Below, in pieces: positions 23,530 to 35,764 of a DNA stretch of 64,000 nt. This stretch comes from Scedosporium boydii (Eukaryota > Ascomycota > Sordariomycetes > Microascales > Microascaceae), in assembly GCA_002221725.1 (NCBI GenBank), contig NJFT01000012.1:124001-188000 (forward strand), written 5' to 3'. The notes below the pieces were generated by a model. That model did not search any database, was not told where the DNA came from, and saw only the letters and a list, made by a program, of their open reading frames with translations. Positions within the stretch are counted from its first letter, which is position 1; every line of letters begins with the position of its first letter. The position numbers and the translations under genes are program-made.

Positions 23530-25510
23530 TTAGTACAGAATCCTTGTAAGGATGCGAGCTATTCGACAGTGGACAGTTAGCCGCAGAGATCCGGCGAAGA
23601 TGCGAACGCACCAAGGGGGATGGTGGGGATGAAATAAGTTGCTGGCGGGTGATAATACATACAACTCAGGGCATCGAGCTGTTCTGATATCTCCTTCAAG
23701 TCTTCGACCTTGACATCGCTGATGTCCGCCATAAGATAAGCAGTCTATTCAAGTTCCATGATTAGTTCAGGCGTCTGGCCCAACGTCGCAGCGCCGACGT
23801 GCCGCAGGATAGACGGAGACCGACCTCGCCTTTGCTGTCGCTGATCTGCTTATCGACGTTATGGTTGCCGAGGATAGCGTTGACTGTAGGGTACTGGTCA
23901 GCAAAAATTTTACTCCTAGCTGCGAACAACCTCCTCGGTCTCCGGATCTCTTACCTTTCCTCAGTACACCGGGGACATTGTGGTGGATATATATAACCTA
24001 GCCGAGGCGTGCACGCGTAAGTATCTTGACCCAGGCACTATTTAATTAGGGAATATCAAAAACTGTCATTACCCTAGCGTGGTCAGGCTCGTCGGAGGTC
24101 AGTGACCTCAAGTTGGCCTCCGGAAGGTTCACACTTCCAAGGGTAGTACCCTCATTGATATACCGAACAAGGGCCTCTCCAACTATGTACCAACAGAGAT
24201 TCCATTAGTATGACAAGGGAATGACATCAGGTACAGGGAAGTGATGAGGCGGGAAGTTCATTAGGTCGTCGAGATGGAGGATTGGAGACGGAATTACCTT
24301 CAACGCCGATCGCGCGCTGCGCCTCCTCGGTGCTTCCACCGATATGAGGGGTGAGGATGAGATTGTTAAGGGCGCGCAACTGCTCGCCCCATTGGTTAAG
24401 ATTGTTGTTGAAGTATTCGCCATTAGCTGCAGGCTCATTTGGATATACGTCAAGCGCGGCCCCGGCAATCTTGCCAGATGACATCGCCTCGATAAGGGCG
24501 GGGATATCGACGACGGTACCGCGACTGGCATTGATCAGGTACGAACCGGTCTTCATCTTGGAGAGCTGGGCATGGGAAATCATGTTCCTAGTTTCCGGCA
24601 AATCCGGGACGTGGAGGGTGACAAAATCGGCCTCCTCTAGGAGCGCGTCTAGAGTTGGAACTTGGCGTGCGATGCCCATCGCCATCAAGCTTACAATGTC
24701 GTAGTAGATTACCTTCATGCCCATGGCCTCGGCCAAGACTGACAACTGGGAGCCGATATGGCCATAGCCAACGATACCTTCAAGGCACATAAGTATATCA
24801 GTTTGGGTAGAACCGGCGTACCCGGGAGATGAGGCAGCAACGTACCCAGGGTCTTGCCCCTGATTTCCCAGCAGTTTTGGCTGACCTTGTTCCAAAACCC
24901 TCGGTGTATTTCCATGGAGCGATCACAGAGCTGACGAGCCAGAGCGATGATTTCTGCGATGACCAACTCAGCCACACTGCGGGAGTTGGCGAACGGGGAA
25001 TTGAAGACGGCAATGCCTTGCTTGGCCGCATAATCAAGATCAACTTGGTTCGTCCCGATACAGAAGCAACCTATGACGAGGAGGTTCTTCGCCTCGCGGA
25101 GGACATTCTGGGAGAGCTTCGTCTTTGACCGGATGCCGATGACATGGACATCACTAAGGAGAATCGTTAGTGCCGACTGAGGTAGCCTCCCCGGTCGGGA
25201 TTGGGTAGGCATGAACTCACCGGATCTTCTCTATAAGCTCTGCCTCTGGGAGGGAAGTCTTGAGAGCTTCTACCTGGTATCCCTGGGCAGTGAGAATATC
25301 CCTTCCTGTCTGGTTCACATTTTCTAAGAGGAGGATCTTGATGTTTTGAGAATTGAAGGGCGTCAGCTGCTTCAAAGCCCTCCCGCTCAAGTTCGCCCCC
25401 AGAGAACCAGCCGGAGGGGAATGGAAGCTCATTGTGGGCGAGTTGGAGAAGCTGAGGCTGTAGGAGACCCTCCGGGCCCCTTCGATATCACGAGCTTGAG
25501 TAGCGGACAT
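23530..25510 (-). CDS. SER3: D-3-phosphoglycerate dehydrogenase (serine biosynthesis)
   Basis: NAD-dependent first step of serine synthesis from 3-phosphoglycerate, cytosolic. Spliced minus-strand exons start at 25510 (MSATQARDIEGARR), then IKILLLENVNQTGRDILTAQ, DVHVIGIRSKTKLSQNVL, VIGCFCIGTNQVDLDYAAKQ, VFNSPFANSRSVAELVIAEI, the NAD-binding GxGxxG in VGYGHIGSQLSVLAEAMGMK, and the catalytic trio regions NASRGTVVD (Arg), DVYPNEP (Glu) and TPHIGGSTEEAQ (His). A C-terminal ACT-type regulatory part follows across introns (GEALVRYINEGTTLGSVNLP, HNVPGVLRKVNAILGNHNVD, TAYLMADISDVKVEDLKEIS). The last exon is about 30 nt, encoding the terminal SRILTRILY. The ACT domain suggests serine feedback, as in yeast SER3/SER33. 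Closest paralogue name not resolved. Confidence 0.94.
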
Positions 25511-27052
25511 GGTTTTCCCTGAGTTGTATTGTCCTGAGTCTTAGTCGATCTCACCGTGTGTCAAGTCCAACGAGCCGAGAAGGATTGAAGTTATCCGTGT
25601 GTTCGGAGATGGCGGTACAAGTGAGGATCAGGAGGGGCATATCCAGGCTTGGACTAATATTGTACTCGTAGAACGTGGGAAGCTTAACCTGGCGGGGCGC
25701 AGAGGGCCAAAAGGGAAAAAAAAAAAGAAAAAAAAAAAATTTAAGTTTTTTCCTCTTTCGGGGGTTTTTGAGTCATAATAGTATTAATGCAATCCATCGA
25801 TTTCGCAATTGTCGAGCTTACTCGATACTGCTTCCACTATGGCCACAGCCTAAAAACCTCGCACTATTCCTCAGCATGACATACATAAATATACATTGAG
25901 GAGTGTTTGGTACTTCTTGTCGTTTGCATGTGTTGCGCGTTAATACATCATGTCTGTTTGAGGCCAACGTACTTCGTAGAAAGAGGTACATCGTGTTGTT
26001 CACCCTTTTACCCCACCATCCCCCCTCCCCCCACCCCTCCCCTGCTTGTCGAGTCTAAACGACGAGGGGCGCGGGAGAGAGAAAAAGACAAAGAAAATGA
26101 AAAACGAAAAGAAAATAGAAAGGAGCAAAGAAATAGTTAAAAGGGGGAAAAGAAGGAGAGAGCGGAGAGAGAGGGGAGAATGAGGGGAGGGAGAGACCTG
26201 TCTCTTGCTCAGTGGGGTGAGACTGGGCATAAACTTAACAATTTGGCATTGGTGGTCCCAAAACTTGTTCGGATTCGCCAACTGCAGATGGCTACCAAGT
26301 GAACTCATGGTCGCATTCAGTTCCAAGTGTCCAATGCCAGAATCAAGTCTGCACATGCTCACGCAGGCGACCAGCTGTCACATAATTTCCAAACCAATGC
26401 TTGGAAGTCCAAGTCTCAATATGTGTCGTCGTCATCAATAGCTGAACGTAACTGCGGCACACTATGTGGACTCGGCTTCTCTCGCAACGCTTGCTAGGTG
26501 TAAGCCTACTAGTTTAGATAGGTAATTGCTATCTCATCAAATGTCCCCTGTAGCATGCATATCATTATCAGGATGGTTAAGAGTCATGCCATTGACACTA
26601 GGGCGATGTGGCTGACCACCGCAAATGTCATTACCCAGCTTGCGCGCTAACTTGACGAATGCGAGCTTGACAAGGCTTGAACCAAGCTTGAACCGGGGGA
26701 GGTGCTCTTCATTCTGCGGTACCTCACATTGGGCCGGGCGCATGGAGCAATTAGTGGTCGGAAGACGTATACCTGAATAAGTGCTACTAGACCTTCACAT
26801 AGCGTGGCAAGAATAGACTGGACCACCCGGGTGGTAAGAGTGAAGGAGGCCTATATAGGCTGGACCCGAAATAGATGAATTATTTTTGTCTACCAGACAT
26901 TGCCTTCACATCTTCACCCCCCATCGCCCGCAACGAGAACGCCGCCAACGCGAAGGCCATCATTAACGCACCCCCCTCGTATTGAGCAGTCTGCTTGAGG
27001 GGTCGCGACAGCATTCTTCAAGGCCACATCAATGACACTTCGGGGCCCCCGC
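25511..27052. other. Gene-free 1.5 kb with A-rich and purine/pyrimidine tracts
   Basis: Upstream of the dehydrogenase and downstream of NAP1 (both minus). It holds an A-rich run at about 25712-25740, a TACTTCGTA at 25970-25978, a C-rich pyrimidine block at about 26006-26043 and a purine-rich block of about 140 bases at 26065-26205. Several short ORFs occur on both strands; none shows a domain, codon-use contrast or intron logic. It could carry a long UTR or a non-coding RNA. Confidence 0.5.
26006..26205 (+). repeat. Adjacent polypyrimidine and polypurine tracts
   Basis: A C-rich block (ccatcccccctccccccacc and around) is followed 20-odd bases later by about 140 bases that are almost all A/G (gagagaaaaagacaaagaaa through ggggagggagagacc), with a few C/T interruptions. 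Low-complexity DNA rather than a transposon; possible i-motif/triplex former. Confidence 0.7.
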
Positions 27053-28622
27053 TCAACTTTGCTTGCACTCGGCTGCCTCTTTGTTAGGCTTGCCGGCATC
27101 GTCCTAGAATGTGTTAGCAGTGCCAACGGAATACGGGCTCCAGGGGAAAGTCAGTTTACCTCATCGTCGGAATCATCCTCGTCGTCCTGGTCGTCACTCA
27201 GATCGTCTTCGTCATCGTCATCGTCATCGTCATATTGAATGCCTTCCAAGTCCTCCTCATCCATTTCTTCATACTGGAGAGCTTCACCTGTGAACCAATC
27301 GATCGCGCGAGGAATTAGCTTCTCCTTGATATCCTCACCCAGCTGGTAGTCTAATTCCAACCGGATCTCAATATCGGGATCGGTTTCCTCGTCATCATCA
27401 TCCGGGGCGACGGGAGGAGAGAAGAAGTTGAAGAAGGATTCGGTCGGGACAGTTTTCTTGACAACCCGAGTCTGCTTCGTGTCTGTTCAAGAAGCAACAA
27501 ATGAAGGCGATTAGTCACGGTTGCATAGTTCAATTGCAACAAGAAACAACGAATGGTTTGGGCTAATGACTTAGCATACTCTTGTTTCGTTGTTTCTTGC
27601 TCTCTGTGCGCACAGTTAGATCCTGGCCAGCCTTCCAATCGATCTTGTCGCCTTCGGCATGGTCGTAGATGAAATCGCCACCGTATCCGCTCTCAGTCTG
27701 ATAAAAGTAGGTTTTCGTAATCGTCTTATTGGTGAAGAATTCGTTCTCCGAAAACTCAAAGATGAGCCGGAATCCGGGCTTATCGAGGTACTCCATTCGA
27801 ATGTCGACGAGGTGCTTGAGGGCCGCCTCGTCACGGTCCGTTATCATTTCTGCGAGTGAGATTTGGTTCTTCATGGCCGAGAGCCAGAATTCGGGAATTC
27901 CCGACACCACTTCGGAAGACTCGGCCGATTTTTCGGTGGTCTTGGGGGGCTGCTCGGCATTTTCCTCATCGTCGTTGGCCTTCTCACCTTGCTCAACTTC
28001 CGCATCGGTCGGTTCCGCCTTTCCGTTGACGATCGAGGCCCTCTTTTCATACAGAGGAGTAAACTTGGCAAAATACTTCTTCTCTAATTGAAGGACCTCT
28101 TCCTGGAATTCTGCCTCGAGCTTGGCGTGTTCTGTCTGAATTCCCTTCAGGCCGGCTACTCGACGCCGAACCGAGGGGGGTAGAGACTCGATGTAGCCCG
28201 AGGACCGACCGACCAAGCTTCCTAGCCGTCCCTGGATCATTTGGATAATCCTCGGGTCTTGGGCAAAAATTGAGGCAGCGGCGCGGTCGAGATCCTCTGG
28301 TAGGCAAAATGTGCGGCGTTAGAGGTGCAAGGCGAAGCGGCAGGAAATGTACACAACAACACGACTCACCTTCCTTAATGCTGGCTACGCCAGGTTGTTG
28401 GGCGTGCGACGAAATGGGAGCGTTGTTGGCAGGCGTGTTCTGGGGCGTCCTAGATAAACATACAGATGAGTCGCGATCCTAGATGAGGGAGAGGTGGCGA
28501 AGCGTAATGTTGGCGTCGATGGAGGGGCACAAGGGGTGCGAATGGCTCTGGCAGCAAGAAAGGAATGGTACCTACGGTGCGGCGCCCGATTCGGGGCGTT
28601 TATTGGGGATGGGCTCAGCCAT
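27053..28622 (-). CDS. NAP1: Nucleosome assembly protein 1 (NAP1)
   Basis: Histone H2A-H2B chaperone that shuttles between cytosol and nucleus. First exon at 28622 ([13 protein letters not shown]), a second short exon ([20 protein letters not shown]), then the main one: [40 protein letters not shown] (dimerisation helix), [20 protein letters not shown], an acidic insert, then [40 protein letters not shown] and [19 protein letters not shown]. Further exons give [34 protein letters not shown] and a long Asp/Glu tail, and the last exon ends ECKQS, a NAP1-type terminus. About 400 residues, a normal length. The first intron begins gtaggt right after the short starting exon. Confidence 0.95.
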
Positions 28623-29919
28623 GTTGAGGAATGTTGCTGGATATTGCGAAGTTTTCAGGGTTTGGCGGGGAAGTTTGAAGGTGGAGGATGGAAGATTAGA
28701 GATGATGGGAGTATTTGGGTGCAAGATGATAGATTTTTGCGAAGATTACTACTAGTCGGTAAGGACTATTAAGGAGGGTTTTTTTCCTTTTCCTTTTTTT
28801 TTTTTTTTCCACCGTCAGGTACCATCAAGTCAAAGTTTTGAAGGGGTTCCTTCCAGCTCCTCAACAACCACTGTCAACCAGTGAGAGGACTTTTTGGGAC
28901 CCGACATAATAATATTGATGAACTCCATAAAGTCAGTTTTCTCTGAGTTGGACCCACCTCAATAGTGTGCCACAATTGCAGTTTCTCAGCAAAAGAAATT
29001 GAAACTCTTGAATGCTCATTTTCAATACAACCAGACTTTTGGCTTCAATGAGAACATCAAATATGCAATCAGGCAATATCAGTCCACTACCTGAATGTAC
29101 TGAGGAGAATTCGGCACGAAGCAAAGACTAAGGAACACTCGGTATTCTTTTAAACTAGGCCTTTCTTTTTCTCTCTCCTCCCCCGTAGTCAACCCCTCAG
29201 TATTATTTCCCAATGACTATTCCTGTATTTTGCCTCTGCTGCCTGATGTGCCTGGCATGCGGAAACATCGAGCCTGGCATGGTTCTAAGCTCTAAGCTTG
29301 GAAGACTACTACTTCATATGTTCAATCAAATATTGATTTCAGTGTTTCTAAGAATCTATTTCTCCTTCAAAATGTATCAACCTCTATTCTACCTTATATA
29401 TCTCAGCTCCATTGATTTATCTCTCAGGCTATTCTTTTCTTCTGAGCTCTTGTTGAGGGAAATCAACTTCGCTGTGTGCATGAAGTGTGTGCAATTGTAC
29501 ACGTTACTATTATATAAGGCTCTGTTAAATGCATAGACTAGCCTGGATCGCGAAGAGCTTTGCCCAAATTCAGTTTGCTGCAGGGCCGGAGACTCGAACT
29601 TGCAGTGTGATAACACCAAGGCCTTTCTTCCTAAACCGACACTTAAGCAGCATTCAAGGGGCTTGAACCATCGAGCAAAAGAAGAAAAGCGAGGATGACA
29701 AGTTCATCACACGTCGCTTCTTCATACATTTGAGACTTTTATCTGGTGGTGGTCTTGTCTCTGGGGTCTGCCGATTACTTGCGACGCGACCTATCGGACG
29801 ACGTTCATCTTCTCTGTACCCTACGACTTGCAATTGGCAATGCTACGCGACTTCGACCGGACCGTATTGCCTGTTCCAGTGGTATCAGTCCGGGCGAGAG
29901 CTTGGGGATGATTACAGTA
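28623..29919. other. AT-rich gene-free stretch upstream of NAP1 and the P5B ATPase
   Basis: About 1.3 kb between divergent NAP1 (minus) and the P5B ATPase (plus). A T-run at about 28779-28808 is followed by sequence visibly poorer in G+C than its neighbours (about 28900-29560). A plus-strand ORF at 29213-29536 is a hydrophobic string without motif and probably reflects base composition. A weak tRNA-like segment lies at about 29571-29647 (minus). This may be a decayed repeat plus promoters. Confidence 0.5.
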
Positions 29920-32900
29920 ATGGACACCGAGGCCGGTCACACTCCCGTAGTCGGGCCCGGGAGCAGAGCGAATATTCCTGGGCCTCGATCCCGTCGCAAC
30001 TCGAACCAAAGCAGTTCAAGTATATTTGAAGATGTGGAAATGGCACAGAATGAGGTGTGGTTTCTCAAAGACGATGCATCCCCCAAGAATTTCATCTAGC
30101 TTCTTACACTGGCTTATATAGGTGTTCGCGGGACCCATTGCAGAAAGCCTTCCCACGAGCGTCTCTGCATTTTCCCATCGGCGGTCACGGTCCGACTCCA
30201 TCGCAAGCTTCACGTATTACTTAGATGAGGAAGATTCCATCCTTCCTCCTGAAATAGATGGTCGCTCGAGCGTCGAACAGTTCCGCCTAAGTTACGAGAA
30301 CGCGGGAGACAATGACTCTGTCTTCTTTGAACCAGGCGACGAAGACCTTGGAAGATATAGTTCGGCTCGGCGCCGATCGTCGACTCTTTCCAGAGCCTCG
30401 GTTCACGCTCGATTGCTACGCCAAACTAGCGCGACTTCAATTGGCTCCAGCCGAGCCGCTCGACGAGTTAGTCAGAAGACGTACTTATTGAATGAAGACC
30501 TAACGATCGCCATCGCTGGCTTCGAAACTAGCCGAACAGGTTACCTGGCATACTTGCTAATATGCGTCGGTACTCTTGGACTGGGATATCTATTCTTCCG
30601 ATGGCTACCACGTTGGTACGTCCGGCTCGTGGGTCAAGTATGCCCATTGAGTGATTGCGACTGGGTTGTTGTCGAGGTACGTTGAGCCTTCTAAGATCCT
30701 GCCAAAACCCAGTGTTTGCCTAACAGCGACGCGCGATAGAATCAATGGGGCGAAATCAACATTCTCGAGGTTGAAGATAGACCTTACGGTCAGCCGCTAT
30801 CCACTGTATTCGGCCCACCTGATAAGGCGACGTCATTTGACGGAGACGACGACGATGATCCGTTATTGCCCACCCTTCGCATGCTTAACTATCGCTACGT
30901 GCGTCTATTCTTCCATCCGACTCGGGACATGTTCGTGCTTTTCCATGGTTGGAAAGACCCGGCCTGGACTGATGTGTGGTCGGCACGCACTGGCATTGAT
31001 GAGGAGGAGCGCAGTATTCGTGAAACAGTCTTTGGCTTAAACCTCATCGATATAGAGCAAAAGTCAATCCCGAAGCTCCTCGTTGATGAAGTAAGAGTTT
31101 AGCAGCCAACTTCGTGAAGAACGAATGTTCGCTGACTACAATTCCACCAGGTTTTCCATCCTTTCTATGTCTTCCAGATTGCCAGTCTGATCCTCTGGTC
31201 TTTGGACGAATATTATTACTATGCCGCTTGCATCTTTCTAATGTCCATAGGGAGTATAACTACCACACTGATTGAAACGCGAGCCGTAAGTCGCCGCACC
31301 GCAGTCTGGGCGTCTTCTCTATCCGATCGGCCTAACACGCACATTACTATTAGACTATGCGCCGCCTCAGAGATATATCACGCTTCGAATGTGATGTTCG
31401 CGTGCTAAGAAACGGCTTTTGTGGGTGTAGCAAAGCATTTGTTTTCTCTGAAGACCTATGCGCTAATTGCATAACGATAGGGCGGTATATTTCCTCTGGC
31501 GATATGGTTCCAGGCGATGTGTATGAAGTCAGCGATCCAGCCCTCGCACAATTTCCGGCGGATAGTGTTCTGCTAAGTGGCGACTGTATTGTCAACGAGA
31601 GCATGTTAACAGGTAAGTAGTTGTGGGAAACCGTGGTTGTCAGGCCGACAGACCTTGTGAGAAACTAACCAGTTCACTGGGTTAGGCGAGTCAGTCCCTG
31701 TTTCAAAATTCCCTGCGACAAATGAATCTTTACGGCAACTGGACCTCGCTGCCTCTACCATGACACCTGCGATGGTTAGACATTTTCTTTTTTGCGGGAC
31801 AAGGATCATCCGTGCTCGGCGGCCGCAAGAAGACCGCCACGGAGAGGCAGTTGCCCTTGGTCTCGTGGTGAGGACCGGCTTCAACACAACCAAAGGGGCT
31901 TTGGTCCGTTCTATGCTCTTCCCAAAACCATCGGGCTTCAAATTTTATAGGGATTCCTTCCGGTATATCAGCGTCATGGCTGTCGTCGCCATGTTTGGGT
32001 TTATTGCTTCTTTAATCAACTTCATCAGACTGCGGATCGAATGGCACGAGATCATTGTTCGGGCGCTAGATCTAGTCACGATTGTTGTTCCACCAGCTCT
32101 TCCCGCAACCCTAGCAATCGGGACGAATTTCGCAATTTCTCGATTGAAGCGGAAACAGATCTTTTGCATAAGTCCCCAACGAGTCAACGTCGGCGGAAAG
32201 TTGGACATCATGTGCTTTGACAAAACAGGAACTCTAACCGAGGATGGCCTTGATGTCCTCGGTATTCGAATCGTGTCACGAACGGAAAACAAGTTTTGCG
32301 AAACTGTATCGCGACCGGAGCACCTACGTGAATATGCTCTTGAGCGTGATCCAGACCAAATCGCGTCCCAAACCTATCGGTCTGCTCTTTTTACGATGGC
32401 AACGTGTCACTCACTTCGCTCCGTTGATGGGGAGCTGGTCGGGGATCCTCTTGACCTGAAGATGTTTGAATTTACCGGGTGGAACTTTGAAGAGGGTGAC
32501 CAAGGCACCGGCGAGCATGATGAGGAGGACCAAGGCGGTATCTCGCCTTCTATTGCCAGGCCTCCTCAACAACCTCCGCTCGGCACGTCAGATAACGGAT
32601 CTGATCCAAGAGTCAGACATCCTCCTCCTTGTCCGGGTTATATATATGACTTACTAACTGCTCAACATAGACTGCTCTTGAACTTGGTGTCCTTAAATCG
32701 TTCGAGTTCGTGTCCCAGCTCCGAAGGAGTAGTGTGGTTGTGCGGCATTTTGGTCAACAAAGTGGCGACGTGTATGTCAAAGGCGCCCCTGAGTGCCTGA
32801 AGGAAATCTGCCGGCAAGAGACATGTATGGCCCTTCCGATGCTCTGACGGACGCCTGGGATTGTAATATCACCCGCGGTTAAGATCCTGGTACTAACAGC

Positions 32901-35039
32901 CATTCTAGTTCCCGAAGATTATGATGAGCTTCTGTCATACTATACACACCAGGGGTACAGGGTCATCGGCTGCGCCACGAGGCATATCCGGAAATTAAGC
33001 TGGCTGAAAGCTCAAAAAATGAAAAGAGAGGAAGCCGAGTCAGACTTGGAGTTTATCGGATTCATAGTCTTCGAAAATAAGCTAAAGCCAACAACTGAGG
33101 CAGTGCTCGCAGAAATCGGAGACGCAAACATTGCAACAGTTATGGTAACAGGAGACAATATCTTGACGGCCATCAGTGTTGCCCGTAAAAGCGGGTTGAT
33201 GGACCGAAGTGCCCACTGCTTCGTCCCAAGATTTGTTGAGGGTGAGTTGTGTTTCTGGGATCCTCACCACAGCATTTCATCGCCAGTCAACTCTCTGCTG
33301 ATCTCTTCTGGCTGCGCCCAGGTACCTTCCAGGATCCCAACGCCCGCCTTCAATGGGAGAGTATCGATAATCACCAATATCAATTGAATAGTGAGACCCT
33401 AGCAGTAAGTCTTCATTCCACAATATGCACCCAAGCACAAGCATCTAGAACCTAACATCACATGTAACTTCGCACAGCTTTGCCCTTTGCCTCCCCAAGT
33501 CGACGCTTCTTTACCATACGACATCATAAATCTTCGGAACTACTCACTAGCAGTTAGCGGTGAAGTGTTCCGTTGGGTTGTGGATTTCGCGCCACCGCTC
33601 GTCTTGCAACGTGTCCGTGTACCTACATGCCTGCCTACAAGACAAAACGTTTGGAAGCTAACTCCCATGTCTCTGACTAGCTTCTCGTGCGAGGAAAGGT
33701 ATATGCCCGAATGTCACCAGATGAAAAACATGAATTGGTGGAGAAGCTCCAGAGCATTGGTTACTCATGCGGTTTTTGCGGCGATGGCGCGAATGATTGT
33801 GGAGCACTAAAGGCCGCCGATGTTGGGATCTCGCTGTCTGAGGCGGAGGCATCTGTAGCAGCGCCTTTTACATCCAGGGTCTTCGATATCCGTTGCGTAC
33901 CAGAGATCATACGGTGAGTCCCAGGTCCTGTCTTGTCGTTCTTTGGAATTGGCGAGCTAGTTCGTGTCCAACCCCCACTAATCAGACTTGTAGCGAGGGA
34001 CGCGCGTCACTTGTCACGAGCTTTAGTTGCTTCAAGTACATGAGCTTATACTCAGCAATCCAGTTCACCACTGTGAGCTTTCTCTACGCTGCGGCTTCGA
34101 ATTTGGGTGATTTCCAGGTGAGTAATAGGGTCCCCAGGAAAAAGGATTGGGAGAACACAACACAAGAGAGGAAGACAGGTATCGCCAATTAGCAGGCATA
34201 ACTGACCATGCCCAATAGTTTCTCTTCATTGACCTCTTCTTGATTTTGCCGATTGCCATTTTCAGTAAGGCCATACCGAGCCTCGCGCCGTCCCCTGAGA
34301 TGTGTTGTTACATTTTTGAGCTAACCTCCGATGCCACTAGTGAGCTGGGGAGGTCCCCATCCCGTGCTCTGTAAGAAGAGACCAACGGCAAACCTTGTCT
34401 CCAGGAAAGTTCTCGTTCCTCTTTTGGGCCACATGGCTCTGGCCGTCGCTATACAGACAGCGAGTTACATTACTGTAAAGGCACAGCCTTGGTATGTGAC
34501 ATCCGCTTACTCCTGAGAGATATAATCGAGATCTTAACACTTAGAGTTTATAGGTACATTCCTCCAAAGGTCAGGCACAGGAAATCCAATATAAAGAATT
34601 CGGAGAATACCGCCCTTTTCCTGGTCTCTTGCTTTGAATACATACTTTCGGGTGTTGTGCTCAATGCAGGTCCACCATTTCGAGCATCGTCTAAACAAAA
34701 TTGTGAGACTCGGACCTTTCTTCTGTTTTGTAGTTGACCTGCTAACCTACTCCAGGGCCGTTCTTGGTCACCATTTTCACGACGTTACTTGTTACACTCT
34801 ACATGATCCTCAGCCCTGCGGCGCCGGTGAAGAGGCTGATGCAGTTAACCAAAACCCGCTGGGATTTCCAACTGTTCACGATCTTCCTTGGAGTGCTCTA
34901 TGTCCTTCTGGCCTGGGTATCAGATAGAATACTCTTTCCGCGGCTAGCACGCCTGTTTGGCGTTCTAAAACTCCGCATCACTAAGACGCCGAAGAAAAGG
35001 AAGGAATACAAGGTTATCCTGGAGGCTATACCATCCTAA
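29920..35039 (+). CDS. YPK9: P5B-type cation/polyamine-transporting ATPase (YPK9/ATP13A2 family)
   Basis: Vacuolar/lysosomal P-type ATPase; ATP13A2 exports polyamines from the lysosome and yeast YPK9 gives metal tolerance. Start at 29920 ([11 protein letters not shown]), exon 1 to 30054, next exon from 30122; about a dozen introns follow. Order: disordered Ser/Arg-rich N-terminus; first membrane segment [34 protein letters not shown]; actuator motif [17 protein letters not shown] (split by an intron after TG); the [19 protein letters not shown] segment, whose PPALP marks P5B rather than P5A (PPELP); phosphorylation site [14 protein letters not shown] at about 32214; [50 protein letters not shown]; then the final membrane helices ([34 protein letters not shown]). 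Catalytic residues intact; the stop follows EAIPS. Confidence 0.94.
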
Positions 35040-35764
35040 TCCTTGCGGATTCTATCTTGTATGATCAAAGACAGTGTTTTCGACACACTTTCGTGTGTGA
35101 CTCCGCCTGGCACTTCTGTTCTATAGGCTTGTCGTGGTGACAATAATATATCTGATGTACATACAGTTTGTCGGGCGGTAAACACAGTAATGATTGTAAT
35201 TAGGGGAAGTCGCGCGTTCTATACACGTCCCCGTTAGGCTTTCTTTTGTTCCCCCTTTTGATTTTCTCTATTTTTCCCCTCCCTGCTTCTTTCGGTATCT
35301 TCAGATATAGGCATGCTAGCCGGCTCACCACATAACCGATCTCGCTGCTATATGATAAGCCGTGCTTGATCAATGTCTGGCGGCCACCGAATAGAATAAA
35401 ACGCATATGTTAAGTAGCAATAGGAGAACATCGTCATCTACGGTCGCCTTCTCGGTCTGGCCTGTGGTTGACGCCTTGCAAAGAGATCTGCCTAGGGATG
35501 TAAGGGTGAGTGATAAACAAGCCTACGTCGTAGCTCACTTATCTCGGCAACAGCTCATCCACTCCTTTACATTCGATAGGCGAGCTCCATGAAGAGGCTC
35601 TGTGAATGTTAGTGAAGGCGGTATCATATTCCCCCGCCCAGGGTTGGCCTCGAGTCAATCAGCGGCGAAAAGGGGTTCAAACTCTCGTTATCGAACCCGC
35701 CATCACAGCATCGAGTCTGTGGCAAACCATGCATTTACGAATATATATAGGTGATATGCAAATG
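35040..35764. other. Intergenic region between convergent P5B ATPase and UBC6
   Basis: About 725 bases between the two stop codons, so it should hold both terminators. Short ORFs at 35200-35406 (minus) and 35407-35592 (plus) show no recognisable content. No RNA gene identified. Confidence 0.5.

Noticed and set aside
29213..29536. 107-codon hydrophobic plus-strand ORF
   Set aside because: Lies in an AT-rich island; hydrophobic codons follow from base composition and no motif is seen.
29571..29647. tRNA-like segment on the minus strand (terminal stem TGCTGC/GCAGCA, GTTCGAGTC loop)
   Set aside because: The T-stem does not pair, no normal D-arm or 7-base anticodon loop can be drawn, and box A is missing. 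Kept only as a possible relic.
35635..35705. Plus-strand stretch with ggttcaaac and gaacccg resembling tRNA T-arm pieces
   Set aside because: No acceptor stem or complete cloverleaf can be folded by eye.
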